Origin: Nageia nagi
Taxonomy: Eukaryota; Pinophyta
NCBI GenBank assembly: GCA_050084985.1
Contig: JBITNC010000001.1
Span: 15,438,001-15,502,000 of the forward strand
Length of the DNA: 64,000 nucleotides
Reading direction: 5' to 3'
The position numbers and the translations under genes are program-made. Position 1 is the first letter of the stretch; each line of letters begins with the position of its first letter. A model generated the notes under the pieces. The model saw only the letters and a program-made list of their open reading frames with translations. It ran no database searches and was not told the origin of the DNA. This document shows, in pieces, positions 48,786 through 60,669 of the stretch.

Positions 48786-49629
48786 AGTATAAAGAGTTAA
48801 TTTAACTAATCAAGATTAAGCGAAGTCACACCATGATAACTAATTGACATACCTTTTGCAAAGCGATACGAAAAAGATATAAGAAGCAAATCAAAGAGTT
48901 AATGACAAGCATCAATAAAAAACCATTAGTTAATCAATCAAACATCACATATCCATTGATTTATCACTACTAGGCATCGATATATTGTATAAGTGTTTAT
49001 CGGTACATCATAGGCATGTCAATTGGTGAGAGAGAGGGGGTGAGAGCCAAGAGAGTTAGAGAGATATAAATATAACATAATGGTCGAATAGTAAATGTAA
49101 TTTATTATACTCCATATTTATATATTAATAAAAATTGAAAACCTTTTTTACGATGCAATTTTTATCTCTTTTTATTTTTATTTTTCCATTCTATTTGTTC
49201 ATCAACTCTCAGTTGTAGATAAGAATCCACCCGATCAATCCATCAGTCAACAATTCCATTATCGAAACATCTACAAATTAGAGAGTTAGATGATTAGATG
49301 GAATGTTGATTGAAAAAAAAGAGGAATCAAAAGACATTTGGATGTAGTTTTATGGAAGTTGAAAAAATGGAGAAATGGTCAATTTCATGAAAAAGATGGA
49401 TTACAAAAGATGTCCGTAGAAAAACCAATTGATAAGATTAAAAAAAAAAAAACTAAGAAAGAGACTTTCTATGCTAAAAGTAAGTGATGGAATAAGTATG
49501 AAGAAATCGTCAAGTGAGATGAGAATAATACATTATATTTCAAGTACAACACTCTAAGGTGGTTGGGAATAAGGTAAAAATATTTGTTGAAGTCTAGTTT
49601 CCATAATCCCATGTAGAGGAACTCTATAG

Positions 49630-49889
49630 TGTTTGAATTTGTAATGTAATATTGTGTAATATTTCTCTTTAATGTAAATTCACTTAATGCTTAAGGTATC
49701 TTTAAATACCTTAAAGCATTAAGGGAATCAATATATAAAGGAGAATAAATATACAAAATATCTTTAACCTTACCCGTGGGTTAAAAGAAGATTAAAAAGA
49801 GGGTTTCTTCTTATAAATAGAGAGGTACCCCACTTCCCATTATAATACAATTATTAAAAAAGCTTTGCTCTAGGTTTAGGGTTTAGAGA
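49630..49889 (+). repeat. 5' LTR of outer copia, left part
   Basis: Contains a U3 palindrome at 49684-49722 and a TATA-like TATAAATAGAGAGG at about 49814. It ends with AGAGA (49885-49889), the presumed target site of the inner element. Confidence 0.75.
49684..49722. repeat. U3 palindrome, outer copia LTR
   Basis: Arms TTAATGCTTAAGGTAT and ATACCTTAAAGCATTAA flank a short loop. It lies about 55-92 nt from the LTR start. Confidence 0.85.
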
Positions 49890-50393
49890 TGAAGGAATTA
49901 ACACTAACAAGATAATTCTTAAACAACTAAGATCTCTTGAAAGCTCACAATACACATCTAACAATGTCACAAATAAGACAATCTCATAAAATAACTCAAG
50001 ATGTAAAGTGGTTCCTCCAACTAGGAGTACATCCACTAACTAGATCTTTACTTCAATCACAAATACAACTCTCTTACAATCCTCCTAATATCAACTCCTA
50101 CACTTCTATCCTATAGCATAACTTTACTTTACAATTGATGTGTGATTACAAAGAGGGAGCCTTCTATTTTTAGGTCAAAATCTCTCTTTGGATCACCCTT
50201 TTATCTAATGTACAAAAGCATGATATGCACATCCTTTTACCCAAGGGGCATGCTCATGACATGGAGTGTAGGATAAGTTACATTATCATATTCATTAAAA
50301 TACTTAAGGTATCAAATGATACCCTTAAGTATTAGTGAATTTACATAAAATATTTAATACAACCTTTACAATAATACATTATACATTTCAACA
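49890..50393 (-). repeat. 3' LTR of inner copia
   Basis: 504 bp; the minus strand starts TGTTGAAATG and ends TTCA. A palindrome lies at 50299-50333. By eye it differs from its partner at very roughly one base in fourteen over the first 140 bp. Confidence 0.92.
50299..50333. repeat. U3 palindrome, inner copia 3' LTR
   Basis: AATACTTAAGGTATCA, AA loop, TGATACCCTTAAGTATT: 16-17-bp arms with one bulged base. Lies about 60-95 nt from the LTR start. Confidence 0.88.
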
Positions 50394-50403
50394 CTCCCTC
50401 TTA
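50394..50403 (-). other. Polypurine tract of inner copia
   Basis: The minus strand reads TAAGAGGGAG directly before the TGTTGAAA start of the 3' LTR. Confidence 0.82.
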
Positions 50404-50861
50404 ATGTAATATTGGGATAGAGTGAGTAAGAGAAAAGAATAAAAAGTAAGAGAGTTCTCCTCCAAATAGATACAACAGAGATGAGAACTTTACATATATT
50501 TATAAAATAAGAAAGATCTAGTTTGAGACTCACTACTTTGCCAAATACAATCATTAACTACAATCGGTTTCAATGTACATGAAGTAGTCATCCAACTGGA
50601 AGTCATGAAGAGTTTCTAAGAGCTTGCATACTTGAGGTAAGTAACTTGCAATCTCAGAGGAACCTGCAAGTCATCAATAGCTCAAATAATAAGATTAGTT
50701 AGATGCATCATATTCATATCAAGGATAGACGAATCACATAAATGCCATCATGAACTGATCAATGGTGCACTATAAGTCATCACGAAGATGCCATACTAAA
50801 AACTTACAGTCACCTACTATATATAAAACATGTGTTGATTATTATTACAAAATAGAGCATG

Positions 50862-51260
50862 CACATATGAATTCCTCACATGTGGATAATTGTACAGTAC
50901 TAAAATACACATAAGAGTTCTTCACACATGGATAACTGAATAATGTTAAATCATGCACATAAGAGTTCCTCACACATGGATAATTGAATAGTGCCTAACA
51001 ACACATAAAAGTTCTTCACATATGGATAACTGAATAGTGTTGGATTGGCCAAAAAATAGAGTATGCACATACAATTTCCTCACATATGCATAACTAAACA
51101 GTGCCAATAGACACATAAGAGTTCCTCACATATGGATAATTGAATAGTGCTAGATTGATAAAAAATAGAACATGCACATATGAGTTCCTCACACATGGAT
51201 AATTGAATAGTGCCAAAAGACACATAAGATTTCTTCACATATGGATAACTGAAAAGTGCT
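50862..51260. repeat. Minisatellite in 3' non-coding part of inner copia
   Basis: Eight copies of CACATAAGAGTTCCTCACAC-type units followed by ATGGATAA. They start at 50862, 50908, 50956, 51002, 51066, 51112, 51175 and 51221. Spacing alternates about 46 and 63-64 bp in the later part, giving a dimer period near 110 bp. Confidence 0.88.
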
Positions 51261-51439
51261 ATATTGGCCAGTTTGTACAACATGTTCCTCATGCAAAGTG
51301 AACTTACCATGAAGGTGTACAACAAAATCAACATTATATAGCATAAAATCCTCCTATGGGTGAAGTTGTCATCACAATCATGAATTCAACACAAGAATTC
51401 AAACTTCACTCCCCATTGAGGGCAACTTCACCACCCCGA

Positions 51440-54400
51440 TATCATCTCTAAGCTTACAAAATTAAGCTTTTAGGAGGGGCTTAATGAAAAAATCAACGGA
51501 GTTCAAGGTGGATGGATAATACTCCAAGTGTATGATGCTATCAAAAACCTTCTTTCTATTAAAACAAGCATGGATTTCCATATGTTTTGTTCTTTTATGG
51601 AACACAAGATTCTTGGCCAAAGAAGTAGGCAACTGGTTGTCTGATGAGATCAAGGATGAGCCACCTTGCTCATACCTAATTTCTTTCAAAAGATGCCTTA
51701 GCCAAATGGCTTCCTAGGCTACAATAAACATGGCATAGTATTCAAGTTCTATGGTGGAAAGAGAATTAGTAGGCTACTTCTTGGAAGCCCAAGAGATAGC
51801 ACTTGAACTAATGCTAAACACATACATAAAGGTTAACTTCTTATCATCTCTATCTCCCCCGTAGTTAGAATCTAAGAATCCAAAGAGAACAAATGAGAGC
51901 AACTTGAAATATTTGAGAGCAAGATCCTTAGTCCTTGCAACATATCTCAAAAATTGCTTAACAGCATTAAGATGCTCAACATAAGGTTTTTGCATGAATC
52001 ATACCATCAAATTCACTGCAAAGGTAATATCTAGCTTGGATATAGTCAAATACAAAAGACTACCAATTAATTACCTATAAGCTGTAGCATCAACTAAGTG
52101 TTGGAGCTTAGAGAAATAGTGATTCTAGGAGAAATTAGGATTGTAGCATATATACACTCCTCCATTCCAAAATTTTACAAGATATTTGAGATATACTTAG
52201 ATTGATTGAGATAAGTACAATTCTTGTATTAATACACTTGCATTCCAAGATAGCAGTGCAAGAGATCAAGATCAATCATTTCAAATGTTGCCTTAAGTTT
52301 GGATATGCATTGTTGAATGATCATCATTATTCTTAGTAATCAAAAGATCATCCACATAAAGGAGAATTAAGACCACATATTTTCTTTGATTGAGCACATA
52401 TAGATTGGAGTTAGAAAAATACTTGAAAAATTCAATGTTTGCAAAGTACCCTAAAATATTTATGTACCAAGCTTTAGGTGCTTGCTTAAGTCCATACAAA
52501 GACTTCTTTAGCTTGCACACAAAGAACTCTTTACCTTCCACAATAAACCCTTCTGGTTGGTTCATGAAGATTTTTACATCTAAGTCACCATTGAGAAATG
52601 CACTCTTGATGTCAAGTTGAAAAACTTTCCATCCTTAAGCTACAAAAAGAGTAAGACTATCTCTCACAGTAGACATCTTTGCCACAAGAGCAAAGGTTTC
52701 CTCATAATCTACTATATGTTTAAGCAAAACTTTTAACTACTAACTTTGCCTTATATTTCTCAATATCTTCAACTAAATTGAACTTGATCTTGTAGATCCA
52801 CTTATTGCCAATCATATTATTTTCATTGGGATAAGGAACTAAGTCCCAAGTTTTATTTTTAATAAGTGCCTTATACTTCACTTTTATGGCTTCTATCCAA
52901 CACTCTTACTTAGAAGCTTCTTTGAAGGTTGAGGGCTCATGCTTGTTGTTATTTTTGGCAATTAAAGATTTGTTCAAGGTCATGCTCCTTGTTACCTTTT
53001 ATTTTGGAGAAGTTTGTTCCTGAGGTGACTTATCTACATCAATATCCAACTAGCTAGGAGCAACTGAAGAGTCCTTTGGATCATCAACATCCTCATGAGA
53101 AATAGATTCTTCAAGAAGTTCATTGAACTTAACATCCCTTGAAATGAACACTGCTTTATAGGTTGAAGAGTAAAGCCTATAGCCTCTATGCTGATTATCA
53201 TAACCCATAAAGATGCATTTTTAGCTCTTTTTTCCAACTTATTTATTTTCTCAAAAATAATGTAGAAGAATGCTTTACAACCAAATGCCCTAAGGTGTGA
53301 AATGTTAGATTTTTTTCATGACCATGCCTCAAAAGGAGTTTTACTCTGAACGGTTTTTGTGGGACACCTATTCAAGGTGTAAATAGCAATGCTCACATCT
53401 TCCCATGAGAATTTATGAAGATTACCCAACATGCATCTAGCCATCTCCATAATTGTTTTATTTTTCCTTTCGGTAACACCATTCTACTAAGGAGTGTATG
53501 GAATTGTAAACTACCTCTTAATTTCATACTTAGCACAATAGTCATTGAACTTATTATTGTTATATTCTCTTCCATTATTTGATCTCAACATTTTGATTTT
53601 AAGGTTAGTTTGATTCTTAACAAAGGCCTAAAAAATCTTAAAACTCTCAAAAGTTTGATCCTCGTGCTCAAGTAGATACCCAAAGGTCATCCTACTTAAG
53701 TCATCAATGAAGGTCAAGACGTAAAATCCTCCTCCAAGTGCCTTAGTTTAAAATGGACCCATCAAATTTGATGCACAAGTTGAAGAAGTTGAGATGCTCT
53801 TGTTGATTTATATTTTTTAAACTTTTATCTATACATATTACCAAGAATGCACTTCTTGCATAGACCAATCGAAGAAGAAATTGAAGGCAAACCTTCCACA
53901 AGTTCTCGATCTTTCATGACTTGAATACTTTTATGGTTAAGGTGCCCTAAATGATGGTGCCAAAGATTGCCTTTGGAATACACACAAGAAGTAAGACACA
54001 TCTTTGATGGAATTTGATCCATAATGTAGAGGTTATCTTTCACAGATCCTTTAACCAAAGTGGTGAGTTCTTTCTTAATGCACCAGGGTTGAGATTCGAA
54101 CTTAAAAATGAGTACCCTTTTTTTTTAGTAACTTGGATCTTAGAAATAAGGTTTATTCTAAGCTTAGGAACAAAAAGAACATTATCAATAACCTTCTCAT
54201 GAATCAACACACTTCTAATTCCTTAAACTTCAAGGGTAGAGATATCACCTATCACAACCGCATCTTATACTTGTGAAAGTTCTCAAAATTTTCTTTTCAA
54301 AGCATAAGTGATTAGTGCAACCAAAATCATCAATCTAATTAGATGGAAAAGAGTGAATCATATATAAGAGTTTCCTCATGCTTCAATAGGTACCTAAAAA

Positions 54401-54830
54401 GGTTCTTAAGGGAGAAGACTTCTTCTTCATCATCAAGCCTTATTTTCATAACCGTTATAAAGTTTCTAAACTTTGAAGAATGATGAAGACCATGAATTCA
54501 TCATTGATCCAATTGCACCCATAAGCATCGAGTTTTAAGGTCAATGAGTTTGTTCAAGTAGATAGCCACATTTTTATCTTCCTCTTAATAAGATTGAAGT
54601 AACCTTCTTAAAAAGTTTGAACCAAGGTAGATTTGCTTAAACTTATCCTATGCTTCTTTTGCTGAGGTCAAAATTATCAAGAGCACATCATCTAAAACTA
54701 CATGGTAAATCATGAAGGTTGCCAACTCAACTCATTCTTTATGTTGTAAGCCTCTAGTGCCTTCTCTGTAGGAGGTACAAAGTTCTCATTCATTATTTGC
54801 CATAGCTTCTTTGCTTGTAATTTAGCTCTT
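51440..54830 (-). pseudogene. gag-pol of inner copia (broken)
   Basis: From right to left on the minus strand: gag about 54830-54360 (KFKQIYLGSNFLRRLLQSY, YLNKLIDLKTR, EEEVFSLKNL); pre-integrase domain 54058-53825 (NLWHHHLGHLNHKSIQVMKD); integrase about 53790-53230 (TFIDDLSRMTFGYLLEHEDQ, then LRSNNGREYNN where the family has an Asp, then NGVTERKNKTI and TPFEAW). RT about 52700-52290 shows NQPEGFIVEGKEFFVCKLKK, SLYGLKQAPKAWY and LLYVDDLLI. RNase H is about 51995-51462 (HLNAVKQFLRYV, LAKNLVFHKRTKHMEIH). Many stops and frame changes; the catalytic Asp change in integrase adds to inactivity. Confidence 0.88.
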
Positions 54831-57580
54831 ATCTAAGGTTTCTAAATTCCATAGTTGGAACCATCAAGTATGTGTTTGGATAAGAAAGATTCTTCCATTT
54901 GCTACACAAGAATGTGAAATAATAAGCATGTGTTTTCAATAAATAAAATGTTAAGTTTTGACCAAGTAAATCATACATGTTACATTTAACACTAAATACA
55001 TGCTTGATTTGATTCACAAGTGCATTATTCACATAGCTTTAAAAATTTAAGTAAGTATGCATCATTCCAAGTTAAGTAAGAAGCATGCACTATTAATTTA
55101 AGGATTAAGTAGGAAGCATGCATCATTTTCAAGTCCATATTTGCATAAGGATTTTAGAAAGACCATAATTTGCACAAGTCCATTAACTTTGCATAAGAAA
55201 GTACTTAGCATGCATCAATCCCATAACATTAAAAAAAAATTAAGTATGCATAAGCATACATCATTTCCTTTTTATTTGTATAAGTTTATATTAAAAAAGA
55301 TAAATACTTGATTATGAATGCTTTAGAAAGATAAAAAAAATAGTCATGCATCTAAGAAATTTTAATATTTAATAGGTATGCATTCTCAACAACAATAAAA
55401 AATTCCCCCTTATTTACTTAAAATTATGATCCTTTTTTCTTTTTCTTTCTTTTTAATTATATAATATATATAATATTATTATATATATAATAATATAATA
55501 TATATAATATTATATATTAAGGCTAAAATACTTTCAAAGTACTAAAAAATAACCTTGGTATACTAAAGTGTTAAAAATAAATTCTCTCTCTAACACTTTA
55601 AACACTTAGTAGAAATCTTTTAGAAAGTAGTAAAGTACTATGTTAATCAAAGTAATTATTTATTTTAAGTTTTAAAAATGCCAAAAAATTTAAAGGACTA
55701 GTAATTAAAAATTTTACTCAACCATTAATGCATATTTGGCCTTTTATGCACTCCAAGTCAGATTTCATGATGGGTAAGGTAGAGTTCACTTCACGTAAAT
55801 ATTAACTTACTCAAGCATTAAATTTAGAGCTTAGAGTTCACTCCAAGTTAAAAAAAAAAAACTTAAAATTTACTCCAAACATTAAATTTGAGGCTAAAGT
55901 TTAATACAAGTAATAAAAAAAGGACTTTTTACCCCCTAGGCAAACTAAGAAGGATAGAGATATAAAAGAATTGTAGTTAGTTGACAGAAAACAATGATAG
56001 AAGAAAAAATTACACTCCTTAAAGCAATGCCAAGAATGATGGTAAAAAGAATAGGAGAGCGTAGTCAAATATTACAATGGCAAGGGTTGAGAGGGTCATC
56101 ATTCAATAGGCCACGAGCCACCAAAAAAAGGAAGGGATCGTGTGTTGATAGGCCACAGATCAATTTGGTTTTTCAATACTATGGAGTGGTTGTAAGGAAG
56201 GAACGATGAACGAAGGAGGCCAAAGTTGCATGTGAAGTAGGGAGAAGCCCTCTTTTCTATGGCCTACGAGTGGAATGGAGGCTAATCGCGAGAGTTAAAA
56301 AATGTGAGGAGGGCCATAGGAGTATTAGGGTTCATTAGTGGGAGACATTGATAAAGTAGAGTGGAGGAGATGACGAGGGACTGCAAAACAACCAATCAAT
56401 TCATTTTATAGATGTTTGAAATGCAAAGGGGTTGATTTGCAGAGGTCCACGTAAGGTGGAGAAGTCAAACCGTTGAAGCTCTTTTAAAGGGATCAGCTGG
56501 CCACATATAGTAGCCAAGTTGTTGGATGCACCACTAAAGAGGAGAGCCCTATTGAGAGGTGATTGTAAGGTTGGGAGGAAAGACCATGCGAGACCCAGCC
56601 CTTTCTATTTGAATGATGTTTGGATGAGTGCTTTATTAGACATGTGCAAAGAGAAGAAAGGTCGCACAAGAGGTGTAGGAGATACATAGCAAGTGCTAAG
56701 CAAAGCTGCAAGGGTGAAAGGAGTTTGCAAAGCCATGTCTATGAAGGAGAAAGCTGGAGAAGAGCATGGCTTTATGTGAGGAGATCATTAGGAAAGAGGC
56801 TGAAGGGCTAGGAGGAGATTGCTCAATGCAACAAACAGAGTCATGTATGAGAAAAGATAACTGCATGAGAGACAAACTGGTTGATGGAGGTCCAAGGTGG
56901 GCTTCATTCAATTGTTAGAGTAGCTCGTAGCTAGATCCAATCCTATCAAGCGATATAAAGTGGCCTTAACAGAGCCAGATCTAGCTTGATTCTGCATTCT
57001 TTTAGCATATAGTAAAACATGTAAAAAAATTTATATTATTTATTATCATTATTATTATTTTTAAATGTAGTGCTCCCCTTTTTGTTTTTAAAAATTCAAA
57101 CTTGTGTAACAATAGACTTCTCATTTTTTTTTTAATTGAAAGCTACCTCCTCTCTTTTAAAAAAAATAATAATAAATGGTCCAAAAAAATTACAATTTTT
57201 TCTATACTAATCTCATTAATTAACAACATTGCTTAGTAGAGGTTAGTATAACAAAAAAATTGCACAAAGTAAATTTGCAATTTTCACTAAGTTACAAAAA
57301 ATAAAAATAAAAATTATAACAAAATATTACAAATATAATTATATCAATGTATTATTGTCATTTTAAAGTTTATTTAAAGGTTAACTAATAATAATTGTTA
57401 GTAATAGCAATAAATTGTAGTAAAGAAATGTTAATAACATAAAAACAAGAGAGGTTATAACTTTGGAGCTCTTTTACCTCAGTATGAAGTGTAGGTTAAG
57501 AAATGAAGACCTCCAAGTTGAAGAAAGACCTTCAAGAGTGTTGAAGATGAACCAAGGATGTGAAGAGGAGCCTCCAAGTT
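54831..57580 (-). other. Long non-coding leader of inner copia
   Basis: About 2.7 kb lies between PBS and gag, with no domain recognised. 55,455-55,520 is a TATAATATTA low-complexity run. 55,950-57,000 is GC-richer with open frames on both strands that resemble nothing. It could be element leader or a further insertion. Confidence 0.55.
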
Positions 57581-57592
57581 GCTCTGATACCA
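57581..57592 (-). other. PBS of inner copia
   Basis: The minus strand reads TGGTATCAGAGC, three bases from the right LTR at 57596. Confidence 0.9.
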
Positions 57593-57595
57593 ATT

Positions 57596-58099
57596 TGAAA
57601 GAACTAACACTAACAAGATAAATTTTAAACAACTAAGATCTCTTGAAAGCTCACAATACACATCTAACAATATCACAAATAAGATAATCTCACAAAGTAA
57701 CTCAAGATGTAAAGTGATTCCTCCAACTAAGAGTACATCCACTAACTAGATCTTTACTTCAATTACAAATACAACTCTCTTACAGTCCTCTTAATCTCAA
57801 CTCCTACACTTCTATCCTATAGCATAACTTTACTCCACAATTGGTGTGTGATTACAAAGAGGAAACCTTCTATTTATAGGCCAAAACCCTTCTTTGGATC
57901 ACCCTTTTATCCAATGTACAAAAGCATGACATGCACATCCTTTTACCCAAGGGGCATGCTCATGACATGGAGTGTAGGACAAGTTACATTATCATATTCA
58001 CTAAAATACTTAAGGTATCAAATGATACCTTTAAGTATTAGTGAATTTACATAGAAGATTTAATACAACCTTTACAATAATGCATTATACATTCCAATA
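57596..58099 (-). repeat. 5' LTR of inner copia
   Basis: 504 bp, partner of 49890-50393. The outer terminal CA is now TA. Minus-strand TATA-like CCTATAAATAG near 57870-57880; palindrome at 58005-58039. Confidence 0.92.
58005..58039. repeat. U3 palindrome, inner copia 5' LTR
   Basis: AATACTTAAGGTATCA, AA, TGATACCTTTAAGTATT, the partner of the palindrome at 50299-50333. Confidence 0.88.
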
Positions 58100-58305
58100 G
58101 GAGAGAGAGGAGAGATTCTGTAAGAGAGGTCCTTACGAATAAGAAGATCTTAGTTAATGAATGTACTCCTTAAGATGGAGAAACCACTTTATATCTTATG
58201 TTATTTATTAGATTATCTTGTGTTATTATGCTATTATGTTGACATTGTAAGTACCTTCTTAAGATCTTGGTAAACTAGAGATTAATTTAGAAAGAGTTAA
58301 TTTCA
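58100..58305 (+). repeat. 5' LTR of outer copia, right part
   Basis: Continues the LTR after the nested insertion (R/U5 side) and ends TAATTTCA five bases before the PBS. Confidence 0.7.
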
Positions 58306-58310
58306 TCAAG

Positions 58311-58323
58311 TGGTATCAGAGCC
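58311..58323 (+). other. PBS of outer copia
   Basis: TGGTATCAGAGCC, complementary to the initiator tRNA-Met 3' end. Confidence 0.9.
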
Positions 58324-60669
58324 ATTTTTAAAGGATCCTCTTCAACATCCTTGAAGGTCCATTCCTCTTCTTTCTCCATCTACTTTGTTAAGGTAAAAGG
58401 GATTGAAGGTATAATCTCCCTCCTACCTTGTTCTTTGTCAAATTTTGCTTATATTACTAACCATTTTGGTTCTTTGATTATAAAATTTTATTTAGCAAAA
58501 TTTGTTGAAAGTAGAAATTATTGCTATATTATTTTTGGCTTTGCTAACATGTTAGTTCATTATTGTGTTATTGCTATGCATTATTTTTTACTAACAATAG
58601 TTTGTTAGTTGCAATTTTTAAGTAAAATTGCTCAATGTGTAGCAATAATATGTTAATTACAAATTTTGAGTAAATTTGCTTAAATTAGCAATAATGAGTT
58701 ATTATAGTTTAATTTTGGAAGTTTCTACTTGTGTAGAAATGGTTAAAAGTGCAATTTGTTTACTTTAATGTTGTTATTGCAATATTACATATTTGTAAAA
58801 AAAATTGTATGAAAATTACATGCATGCAATTCTAATGTGTTTATATATATATATATATATATAAAGGGAATATATATATTTTTTACAAAAATATATATAC
58901 TAGTTTAAAGTGTTTTTCAATATATATATATATATAAATTGTATTATTTTTTTAAATACAAATTAAAAAAAATTGTTAATTTAAAAAAAAGGTTTAAACA
59001 AAATTAAAAATGGTTTAAAAAAAAGTGGGCTTGGCTAATCGAGCTGCACGCCCCATGGGGGCTGCATTGACCCGCCTGGCTGTGCACGCCCCTTTAGGGC
59101 TACATTGGCCTTACCGATTATGCACCTTAAGGGCTATGCTGGTCCAACCAGTCACGCACCTATGGGTTGACAATTTGTGGGCTCTACCACCCTCCCTCCT
59201 CTAGTGTGCTCCATCACCCTCCTCTACTCTTCCTACAATGCCCTACTAGGCATTAAAATTTTCTTTCTAAAAAAATATTGCTATTTTTTTAAAAAAGAGG
59301 GTATTTTAAACAAAGAGATGCTAATTTTAAAATAAAGGGGTATTACTTTTTAAATTAAAGGGAGAGGATTTTATAAAAAGAAGATTTTCTATTTTTTAAG
59401 TATGAGCTAAAGTTTGCATTAATTACCATTTAAAGTCTAAAGTTTTGGCTAATTTTTTATTATAGGCAATTTTTTTGAAGGCTACTATTTCTTTATTTGC
59501 TAAATTATCATTTTATCTTAAGTGTAAATTATAATAAGGGACTTTATTAATCACACATTTAAGATAAAAAGGAAAAATTATTGACTTAATGTATGGATTA
59601 ATGTTTTGTATTAATACATGATTATTGCTATTTTACACACATGTGAATGGATTAAAAAAATTAAATGCATGCTTTAATATTTTGTCCTAATGCATGTGGA
59701 TGGATAAACTTCCTCTTAAATAATTTTTGCCTATGAATTTTTTGATCATAAATTGCAAATAAGAAATTATTTTTAAATCCAATTTTTACGTTACAAGGGG
59801 GAGAATTTCTCATTTTTTAATAATGAACCTTTGTATAAAGATCTAATAGGGGCTATAACAAAACCCATTGGACTCTTAGGCTCATTTGTTGTTACTTAAA
59901 ATTTACGAACCTTTATAAAGAGATCCATTAAGAGTTGTAACAAAATCTATTGGACTCTTTGGCTTATGCTTATGGATGATCTTGGATGTAGTTTCATGTT
60001 TAAAGCATTTTATTATTTTGTTTTTTTACTTTATATACAAAGTACACAAACATTGAAAATTGCTTCCCCTAAAATGAACACATTTGTACATTTATTCCAC
60101 AACATGACTTGTTTGGGGAGCCATGAGGTGAGGATAAGATAGATTGAAGCCTTTTAATCCAATGATCCAAGTGGTGAAACATGTGTACTTCTTAATTACC
60201 CCTAAGTCCTCTGTTGGTTTGGATTTAACTCCATATAGGTGGACATACATGTGTGTAGTGATAATATATGTCCACTCATCTATTCAGGTATATCATGATA
60301 ACTTAGAAGGAAAATTGAAAACTTAATAAAGATAATTAATTTGATCGATCCAACATATGTCACAACCTTGGAAAATAGCTAATACTTCTCCTTGTGAGAG
60401 TATATTGCTACCCAAGGTGAACTAGTCGAGGATTGGTAGGACCTGGGATCTAGGTGAAGGCCTAATTTTATATAATAAAATAAGCCTCAACTCTTCCCTC
60501 TCTATGATTATACTCGGTGATGAAAATGTTAGATGTATGGTTATAATTTTTGTTAAATAATTTAAGCATTTAATTTGTTGATTAGTTCAAACATGTATTT
60601 GTATGATTATTGTTTTAAATTCAACATGTATGCTTTCAAAGTTTATCATCTTTATATTTTTTTGTAGTA
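58324..60669 (+). other. Long non-coding leader of outer copia
   Basis: About 2.35 kb of mostly AT-rich sequence between PBS and gag, with a TA microsatellite at about 58840-58864 and poly-A/T runs. It includes a GC-rich repeat cluster at 59044-59166. No protein recognised. Confidence 0.65.
59044..59166. repeat. GC-rich, hairpin-like tandem repeat, about 36-bp unit
   Basis: Three and a half diverged units start at 59044, 59080, 59117 and 59152. Each has a GCAC core and a small self-complementary motif: GCCCCATGGGGGC, GCCCCTTTAGGGC, ACCTTAAGGG. They stand out from the AT-rich leader. Confidence 0.7.

Larger units (their letters stand above)
47031..49629. other. Unassigned repeats and AT-rich sequence
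   Basis: No gene recognised. It holds a roughly 135-bp tandem duplication (47731-47990) and short repeats at 48708-48785. 48,640-49,255 has a TGTTAG start and a CAACA end like an LTR, but no PBS or target duplication supports that. Confidence 0.45.
49890..58099 (-). mobile_element. Inner Ty1/copia element, minus strand
   Basis: Full-length copia copy nested in the outer LTR. LTRs at 49890-50393 and 57596-58099 are both 504 bp. The PBS lies beside the right LTR and a PPT beside the left. The flanking 5-mers are AGAGA (49885-49889) and GGAGA (58100-58104), an imperfect target duplication. Coding order on the minus strand is gag, pre-integrase, integrase, RT, RNase H, as in Ty1/copia. Frames are broken. 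Leader (2.7 kb) and 3' non-coding region (about 1 kb) are long. Confidence 0.92.

Noticed and set aside
48640-49255. Possible solo LTR (TGTTAG...CAACA)
   Set aside because: No matching flanking duplication and no PBS next to it, so it is left as unassigned sequence.
50862-51260. Regularly spaced repeats looking at first like a CRISPR array
   Set aside because: Repeats are imperfect, spacing alternates, spacers resemble each other, and the array lies inside a plant copia element.
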